From: Gordonia sp. ABSL11-1
GTDB taxonomy: Bacteria > Actinomycetota > Actinomycetes > Mycobacteriales > Mycobacteriaceae
Assembly: GCF_030315685.1 (NCBI RefSeq)
Contig: NZ_JASXSI010000003.1
Span: 271,777-335,776 of the forward strand
Reading direction: 5' to 3'
DNA length: 64,000 nucleotides
Shown one piece after another: positions 63,455 to 64,000 of the stretch; the first letter of the stretch is position 1; each line of letters opens with the position of its first letter. Position numbers and translations under genes: made by a program. The notes under the pieces were generated by a model. It was not told the DNA's origin and did not search any database. It saw only the letters and a list, made by a program, of their open reading frames with translations.

Positions 63455-63941
63455 CGGTGTAAGCCTGGGTACGAGCGGTGAGGTCGGCGGCTGCGCGACG
63501 CGCGGTCTCGGCGTCGAGTCCGACGACGCGCACCGTGCCTGCCGACGACGCCGTGGTGACGGTCAATGTCGCCAGGTTCAGCAGCTGTTCGATCGGGCCG
63601 GCGGCGGTGTCGACGACCTGGATGCGCGCGATCGGGATGATCACGCGGCTCCTGACGAACCAGCCGGATTGGGTGTACACGGCGTCGTCGCTGACTTCCC
63701 AGCGATGGAACCGGTAGCGCCAGATCGGGACGACCGTCACGAAGAAGACGGTGATGACGACGCTGAGGATCCCGACCGCCAGTGCGGGCCACCGGGCGGC
63801 ATCGGCGAGTGCGGCGACGACGATCGCCGCGGCCAGGACGGGAATCCCGCTGAGCAGCGGCGACATTCGCCACATGGTGACCGCGCGGGGATCGACCTGG
63901 TGGGCGGGCTCGCGCAGGAGCAGCGGCGGTGTGGAGTCCAT
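63441..63941 (-). CDS. bacterial PH (bPH2, YdbS-like) membrane protein
   Basis: 166 residues: two membrane helices (about 28-65, GIPVLAAAIVVAALA and VGILSVVITVFFVTVVPIW) followed by one bPH2 domain (WEVSDDAVYTQSGWFVRSRVIIPIARIQVVDTAAGPIEQLLNLATLTVTTAS in segments). YdbS-type partner of the larger YdbT-like protein encoded directly downstream with a 14-base overlap; the two probably form one membrane complex. Start MDSTPPLLLREP. Confidence 0.87.
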   Translation of the reverse strand: MDSTPPLLLREPAHQVDPRAVTMWRMSPLLSGIPVLAAAIVVAALADAARWPALAVGILSVVITVFFVTVVPIWRYRFHRWEVSDDAVYTQSGWFVRSRVIIPIARIQVVDTAAGPIEQLLNLATLTVTTASSAGTVRVVGLDAETARRAAADLTARTQAYTDDAT

Positions 63942-63966
63942 CGACGTCCACTCTAGGCGAGGCCAC

Positions 63967-63982
63967 CGGGGATTCGTCCCCG
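63967..63982. terminator. small TTCG-loop hairpin at the window end
   Basis: CGGGGA-TTCG-TCCCCG, a 6-bp stem with a stable TTCG tetraloop, 26 bp upstream of the YdbS-like gene. It may end a transcript coming from outside the window. No coding sequence can be judged in the last 59 bases. Confidence 0.45.
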
Positions 63983-64000
63983 CGCAGCGCCGACGAGCAA

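Overview
The window is high-GC DNA from a mycolic-acid-type actinomycete. It most resembles Gordonia or a close relative in Mycobacteriales. The grounds are the gene order tmk / mtrA-mtrB-lpqB / comF / hpf / secA1, followed by an Rv3235-like gene, a WS/DGAT acyltransferase, a DUF6912 gene, a ferredoxin reductase (Rv3230c-like), DesA3-type desaturases and finally rsgA-aroA. This tracks the M. tuberculosis Rv3247c-Rv3227 neighbourhood. Genus is an inference; no rRNA or tRNA gene is present to fix it.

Layout. (1) 1-10.4 kb is a conserved core: the start of a Pro/Gln-rich protein, thymidylate kinase, the MtrA/MtrB two-component system with its lipoprotein LpqB, a ComF-like phosphoribosyltransferase, long-form ribosome hibernation factor and SecA1. 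(2) 10.4-16.4 kb is a looser segment with a DUF222/HNH protein, remnants of a transposase-like gene and an AAA ATPase, an Rv3235 family gene, a zinc dehydrogenase, a WS/DGAT with an altered active-site motif, and a DUF6912 gene. (3) 16.4-21.5 kb is a fatty-acyl desaturation module: a ferredoxin reductase and two tandem DesA3-like desaturases, with a near-identical palindrome in front of the reductase and the first desaturase. (4) 21.5-53 kb is a large carbohydrate-catabolism block inserted between desA3 and rsgA. It holds a LysR/MFS pair; a LacI-controlled oxidoreductase/isomerase pair; an inositol-type MFS transporter; a complete iol operon (iolC, Cgl0158-type aldolase, iolB, iolD, iolG, mmsA); an FrcBCA-like sugar ABC importer; an unusual fusion of a LacI-type sensor without HTH to a Gfo/Idh/MocA fragment; an NDH-2; and a second operon (two Gfo/Idh/MocA enzymes, IolE-like, SDR, PhyH-type dioxygenase) beside LacI and GntR regulators. 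(5) 53-64 kb returns to core and miscellaneous genes: rsgA, aroA, a VOC protein, an NCS2 permease with an unusual C-terminal tail, NUDIX, a TetR and an FAD enzyme that both lack a normal start, a zinc dehydrogenase and two bacterial-PH membrane proteins.

How it fits together. The iol genes encode the route from myo-inositol through scyllo-inosose (IolG), its dehydration (IolE), ring opening (IolD), isomerisation (IolB), phosphorylation (IolC), aldol cleavage (Cgl0158-type aldolase) and malonate-semialdehyde oxidation (MmsA). Six complete Gfo/Idh/MocA oxidoreductases suggest that several inositol isomers or derivatives are used. Ten-base sites of the type TGTC-NN-GACA recur at four promoters of this block, twice as pairs offset by 11 bp. 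They fit the IolR consensus I recall from Corynebacterium glutamicum (KGWCHTRACA), which suggests one shared regulon.
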